From Heliopora coerulea (taxonomy: Eukaryota > Cnidaria > Anthozoa > Scleralcyonacea > Helioporidae), in the NCBI GenBank assembly GCA_030142905.1, contig JASJOG010000029.1, positions 1,307,001 to 1,371,000 on the forward strand: 64,000 nucleotides of DNA. Direction: 5' to 3'. Positions 59,806-64,000 of this stretch are shown here, piece by piece; the first letter of the stretch is position 1, and every line of letters starts with the position of its first letter. Under the pieces are notes generated by a model. That model did no database searches. It saw only the letters and a program-made list of their open reading frames with translations, and was not told the origin of the DNA. The position numbers and the translations under genes were made by a program.

Positions 59806-60355
59806 AAGATCAAATGACCACGACTTCTGAAAACCTTTCTAGCTCTTTTTCCATACCAGAAATTAGACAGTTGAGCAGTGCATCTAATGAAGCGCGAAGC
59901 CTTCTGTCTGCTCTTGCTGGCTCTGGGACGTGTTGTAATTTACAGTCGCAGAAATAGCTGCCAAAATTGAGATGTAGTTCTCAAGCTTGTTTTTACAGTG
60001 ATCTATACAAATAGGGTCACTGATCGTCAACGAACGCTGAACCTGGTTTAACATTGTGTTAACAGATTCGAGAAAGGATCTCAGCTCCTCATGGCCAAGT
60101 GAAGATGGCGCCATGTTTGTTTAACTACAAACGAACGCTGATCAGACATACAGTCGGACATCTCGCCATATGGTTACTTTCTCGGCTTACGATTACTTTT
60201 TCGGCTTATGATTACTTTCTCGCCATACGATTTATACTTTCTCGACATACGATTACTTTTCTCGACCATCAGTTTATCGATTTCGACTATCGATTTAAAT
60301 TTCTGGTGTAGTGAATTAAAACTCGATACACTTTTGTCAGGTATGGCTTGTCATA
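59806..60355 (-). repeat. Right TIR of the long-TIR element
   Basis: Intact ~550-bp arm, reverse complement of the left arm once the Harbinger insertion is ignored. It contains the start codon and first exon of the integrase-like gene and five subterminal repeats at 60,167-60,262. This arm has no insertion in it. Confidence 0.85.
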
Positions 60356-60361
60356 AATACG

Positions 60362-61182
60362 GGCTTAATTCTGTACGATATCGAATGTGTGAACGAGTTC
60401 CTTGAAAAAGCCTTTTTACTAGAAAAAATTTAGGAATCATGAAAGGTGGCATTTATACCTTTCCATATCATACTATATTTTTGAGGTATTAAGATTCTCG
60501 ATCTTTACACAACATTGACATCAGTTTTAATCGTATTCAGACTTCCAAAATGGAGAGGAGTTCAGATGTCCTCGCTAAATTTTACAGTTGGTCTCTCTAA
60601 AATTGAGATGTATCTCTGAAATTTCACTGCTTTGTCATATATTATATTGTTGGTTCCATTGCTGCAAAAAAACTAGCATCACGGCGTAAAATGTCGTCAA
60701 TCATTTAATTTTTATTGTCTGAGTAAAACATTGATAAAGCCATTAAATTTTATTCATATTATTCCGGTAAAAATAAATACATTTGCAAGCCTGCCAACTT
60801 TGAACAGTGCAAAGTAGGGAGATTTTCCCAAGGAAGCAGTAAAATCCGCACTCTCAAAGGTGGTCCTTGAGCATGGACCTCGGACGATTTTGAGAAAAAA
60901 AAATTAATTCTGTGCATTCTGAAATATTTTGGATTATATTTCTCATCAGTTGAGTATTTTTTAATTTATTTTTTTAGCCTATGATCATTTTACTTAAAGA
61001 TTAAAAAAATGCTATAATTTTACTGTTAATCATTGTTCAATCATCCCATTTGTAAACTAAACGCATTTTAGCAACTTGTTTTCTAAAGTCATACATTTTT
61101 AAAATTCAAATAATTTAAGACATTACTGGAATACAGGCTGTTTTTTTTCAATATTTCAAGGTATTTTTTCACATAAAAATGT
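60362..61182 (+). other. Segmental duplication block, copy 2, middle part
   Basis: 60,400-60,620 resembles 1,790-2,040 (ATCATGAAAGGTGG, ATTAAGATTCTCGA). 60,640-61,182 has no clear match in the window and no gene. Confidence 0.5.
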
Positions 61183-63370
61183 GATGTTTGTTCGCGAGAA
61201 CTAGAAATGGTATGGTTTATTGTGCACTTGGCAATTGATTTAAACTGGTGAGTTTACAAAGAGCTCAAAAGCAAAATTAAAACCACATTAAGGTTAAATC
61301 TATGGTGACAAGTGTGTGCTAATTACAGACATTACTCAATTGGATCATAGAATCTTACAGGAGCATAACAAAGATGAATATAATATACATGAAAGCACAG
61401 ATAAAGTGAAACATAAAAGAAAAAAAAATTTGTATTTAAAGATGGTTTTAGTTTGACAGTGAGTTAACTTTGGTATAAAAGTAATTCAGGTCTTTGAACA
61501 GTAAGATTAAAAGGACATCCTATGATGTCCAGACATTTTCTTATGACGCCTTTGAGAAAATTATATGTAAGGAAACCAACAAACATCCCTTAAAATTCAG
61601 TAGAGAAATAACAAAATTTTGAAATCTCACTTACTATTTTCATTTGCCATATTTCCTTTGCCGTTTCCCCACAGTATTGTCGAAAATGGTGCTAAAAATT
61701 CTCTAGCATTATTTTTTTATTTTCAAACAGTAAGCAATGGCAAAGCTAAGGATATCAACCAGTTATTCTATGAGAATTTAACAAGACCCATACTGTGCAA
61801 ATCTAGAATATTCTGTTATATTCAGACATCAATCCATGTTCACCTACCAACGCAATTGTCACTTTGACTGAAAATGCAACAATTTGAAAATTTTAGCCGT
61901 CAAACTAGCGGTTATGCTAAAAATGACTAGAAACTCCTTTAAAAATATCTGTGGATGTATATCTTTTGATTGACGTCTAAATATTGTACATAATTTTAAA
62001 TTTATATAGCATGACCTGTTGCTTAGCTTAGTTTATCATGAACAAAATGGTATCTTGATGCTTGCAACAGCAGATTCTTTATCCCACATTCCATTCTTAA
62101 ATCAAATAGGACAGCATGCTCCAATTAGAGTTGAAAATAGATACTTACATGTTATAAATCATGATGGAGGTTTGATGTTCTTATCAATGTTTGGATCGTA
62201 GTCACTAGAAATTCTGCGTTACAAAACTTGATTGAGGGAGCAGCAAAGCAATTAATTAACATTCTAGAAAACCGTATTGCATAGTTTCGTGTGAAGAACA
62301 ATGGTTGCTATGTAAAAAAAATTATTATACAATTAACACAAAGAAAAGATATGATAATTACACAGCGCCCCAACGACGGTGAATGACATTTAGGTTGTGT
62401 TATGTTTAACATCGTATTTGTGTTTTGGCTTCAATCTACTATAGAAACAAGAGGAAGAAAAATGGTTCACCTTATCCAGTGGTTTCCTTTTAATCTAAAT
62501 ATCGCTTCATGATTTTTTTATTGAAGATCAACCTCAGTAATAAAAGAAATGGAATACAACATTGGTTTTGAAAGAATTTTAAGCCTCAAGGTGCACGTAA
62601 TTTTAATGGTAATTAAAGGGCCGTTCACACTAGCGTATTAGATTGATCTGAGATCGATCTAAGTCAAAATTGATCGGAGTGTGAACGCTTGAATGCGAGC
62701 TGAGATCGATCCAAACGAGTGTGAACGCCTTCACGAAGCGAACTGAGATCGATGCCAGATCGGTCTCAGATCGGTCTCAGATCGATTCTAGCTAGATCGA
62801 TCTCAGTGTGAACGGCCCTTTGGTAATGTAACCGGCAGGTTATTTCCGTTGAGAACCCAGATGTTGGGGATAAGATCACGAATTTTGCATTGTCGCGAAA
62901 ACAAACACTATACAACGGACATCCACTTGACGTGTATTTAAGTAGCTGATCAAAACAAATCACCTCAGTACTCGCCGTCTCAAAGAGGTATTCAGAGCAA
63001 GGACTAAATATTTGGTAAGTATTAAATTTATTTAATGTTACATGACACAAAATATTCACATTATGCTCTTATAAATATAAGTAAAGGTTTCGCACAATGC
63101 TAATGTAAGTTTTGAACAACCTCATATCAATACAGGTCTTCAGTAGATAATAAACTGCTTCGCAATTCTATTTTTACTGTTGATATGCCAAAATCTTTGT
63201 CTAAAGTTGTATCGACTAAAATCGGATAACACTAAGCCCTTGGGTGAAGCTTCAACGCAATTTTATTGTTAATTTTGGGATTGTGCGGCCGTTAAGAAAT
63301 TGTTCTATGTGTAATGTTTCGTTAATTCTTTTGTTCGTTTAGAAATAACAAGCTAAGTTTAAAGTGAAAG
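61183..63370 (+). other. Segmental duplication block, copy 2, upstream of PTB gene
   Basis: Colinear with 9,115-12,338 minus the hAT-like insertion. It keeps the noncoding exon donor (63,014|63,015 GTAAGT) and acceptor (63,342), with a 328-bp intron. The 82-codon ORF at 61,619 is also present in part in the other copy (9,589) but with many changes and a different end, so I do not call it coding. Confidence 0.85.
62615..62821. mobile_element. MITE with 17-bp perfect TIRs
   Basis: AAAGGGCCGTTCACACT at the left and its exact complement at 62,805-62,821. The 207-bp segment is missing from the paralogous site near 11,795. The inside is rich in AGATCGATCT-type palindromes and repeats GTGTGAACGC. 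GGTAAT stands on both sides, but the uninserted paralogue already has a similar doublet, so the target duplication is uncertain. Confidence 0.85.
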
Positions 63371-64000
63371 ATGAATATAAGTCGACTGTGGAAGACGAAC
63401 CACAAGCTCTTAAAGTCGTCACATCTGGACGAAGTAGATGGTGTCCTGGCAGGGAAGAGTTTTAAAGTACGTTATCTAGGGCGAACGGATGTTGATCAAA
63501 ATGGCGAATGCAACTTTAACGAAACTGCTCGAGAAATATTCGCTCAGTACTCGCCTAAATCGTTGAAAAATGTAGTCCAATTTGACCTATTTATTGATTC
63601 TAAATCAGTAATGATTTGTGATAGCAAGAAACAATGTAAGCCAGTGGTGTTGTTCACCATTCCTTTGTCTAATGTCAGAGACGTAATTTACCTCAAGAAC
63701 GACAAGAGACTTGGAAACGTTTGTATCTTCGTTGCTCGAGATATTTCTGAGTATCCCCTTAAAGCTCACGTGTTGTTATGCAACAATCCAGAAGACACGG
63801 CCAATGTATTTCAGTCATTTCAAAATGCATTTGCAATCATAACTGCTACGAAGAAAATACATTCTGGTGTCAATGTGTCACATCAAGAAGACATAAATAC
63901 ATCCTTCAGTGATTTCATATGTTCAAAGATGGCTATCAACAAAGGTGTCGATAGTAACCTTGAGAGAAAACGTGAAGGACTGTACTTTGATCCCATGGAA
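63371..64000 (+). CDS. PTB/PID-domain adaptor-like protein, paralogue, cut by window end
   Basis: The first 210 codons are open and closely match the gene at 12,339: same start context, same SFKVRYLGRTDV, VQFDLFIDSKSVMICD and NAFAIITATKK. Differences include Y18H, N23D, E28G, F106I, H88C and V142D, with many silent changes as well. The noncoding first exon and intron are conserved. The rest of the gene lies beyond the window. Both copies appear functional at the sequence level; ligand and tissue role are unknown. Confidence 0.85.
   Translation, partial: MNISRLWKTNHKLLKSSHLDEVDGVLAGKSFKVRYLGRTDVDQNGECNFNETAREIFAQYSPKSLKNVVQFDLFIDSKSVMICDSKKQCKPVVLFTIPLSNVRDVIYLKNDKRLGNVCIFVARDISEYPLKAHVLLCNNPEDTANVFQSFQNAFAIITATKKIHSGVNVSHQEDINTSFSDFICSKMAINKGVDSNLERKREGLYFDPME

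Larger units (their letters stand above)
55966..60114 (-). pseudogene. Integrase-core (rva_4-type) transposase gene, split by pogo
   Basis: The minus-strand gene starts at 60,114 (MAPSSLGHEELRSFLESV). A likely 3' splice site (GATTTCCTGCCTAG) near 59,789 leads to an HTH region TGGRPAFNITKALIESLRET, EFLGESERTLH, then an in-frame TGA and RRIE. The pogo element interrupts the next codon. From 56,922 the frame continues [17 protein letters not shown], then an integrase fold: [11 protein letters not shown] (first Asp), [32 protein letters not shown] (second Asp) and [17 protein letters not shown], where a Glu at the third position is visible. A one-base frameshift near 56,180 precedes the C-terminal DDSPLINFDEYG, which ends at 55,966. 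Such proteins are common and repeated in cnidarian and fish genomes. Confidence 0.75.
51313..60355 (-). mobile_element. Long-TIR integrase-type transposon (IS3EU-like), nested
   Basis: Outer ends TATGGCAAGCCATACC and, in reverse complement, TATGACAAGCCATACC, flanked by AATACG at 51,307-51,312 and 60,356-60,361 (6-bp target duplication). The inverted arms are about 550 bp: right arm 59,806-60,355; left arm 51,313-51,687 continuing at 55,204 to about 55,370. The transposase-like gene is on the minus strand. From memory, IS3EU elements have rve-type transposases and 6-bp target duplications, which fits; the superfamily name needs confirmation. Two other transposons are nested inside. Confidence 0.7.

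Overview
This is eukaryotic, intron-bearing, AT-rich DNA, very probably from a cnidarian such as a coral or sea anemone, or another early-branching animal. That call is an inference from the repertoire: APE-type LINEs, a Penelope-like element with GIY-YIG endonuclease, PIF/Harbinger, pogo, Tc1/mariner and hAT-like elements, an integrase-like gene of the rva_4/IS3EU type, tRNA-derived SINEs, GT-AG introns and no operons. There is little single-copy host coding sequence. Most of the window is transposons, their decayed remains, and segmental duplications.

Layout. 1-2,040 and 9,115-13,061 are one copy of an old segmental duplication; the other copy is 50,640-51,306 plus 60,362-64,000. Both end in a gene for a PTB/PID-domain adaptor-like protein (12,339-13,061, complete; 63,371 to the window end, truncated). 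Each gene has an upstream noncoding exon with a conserved GTAAGT donor. The first copy was opened by LINE fragments (3,380-8,060), a tRNA-SINE cluster (8,168-8,760) and an hAT-like insertion (10,132-11,310). The second was opened by a 9-kb long-TIR element (51,313-60,355) and a MITE (62,615-62,821). 13-20 kb holds AT-rich repeats, a MITE, two more tRNA-like SINE copies and long stretches with nothing recognisable. 19,786-23,963 is a head-to-head pair of Penelope-like elements inside one 11-bp target duplication. 24,584-38,145 is an array of repeated units (D, A, B, C). Units B, C and D share a TATA-like box, a 5' splice site 48 bases later, a 112-113 bp first intron and a 66-base exon-like block, so they look like a duplicated gene family. 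D and C also share a LINE fragment. 39,015-47,816 holds a candidate six-exon gene whose exons are all in phase 0, with a dead Tc1 element in its last intron.

The most striking region is 51,313-60,355. It is a long-TIR element with a 6-bp target duplication that encodes an integrase-fold transposase-like protein. One TIR is split by a Harbinger element. The transposase gene is split, within a Tyr codon, by a pogo-like element that carries a second, divergently transcribed HIRAN-like gene. These families and their nesting give a relative order of insertions. Apart from the PTB pair, the phase-0 gene and the repeated units, I see no intact host genes. All gene models were read by eye from sequence alone; homology calls come from recognised motifs, not from searches.
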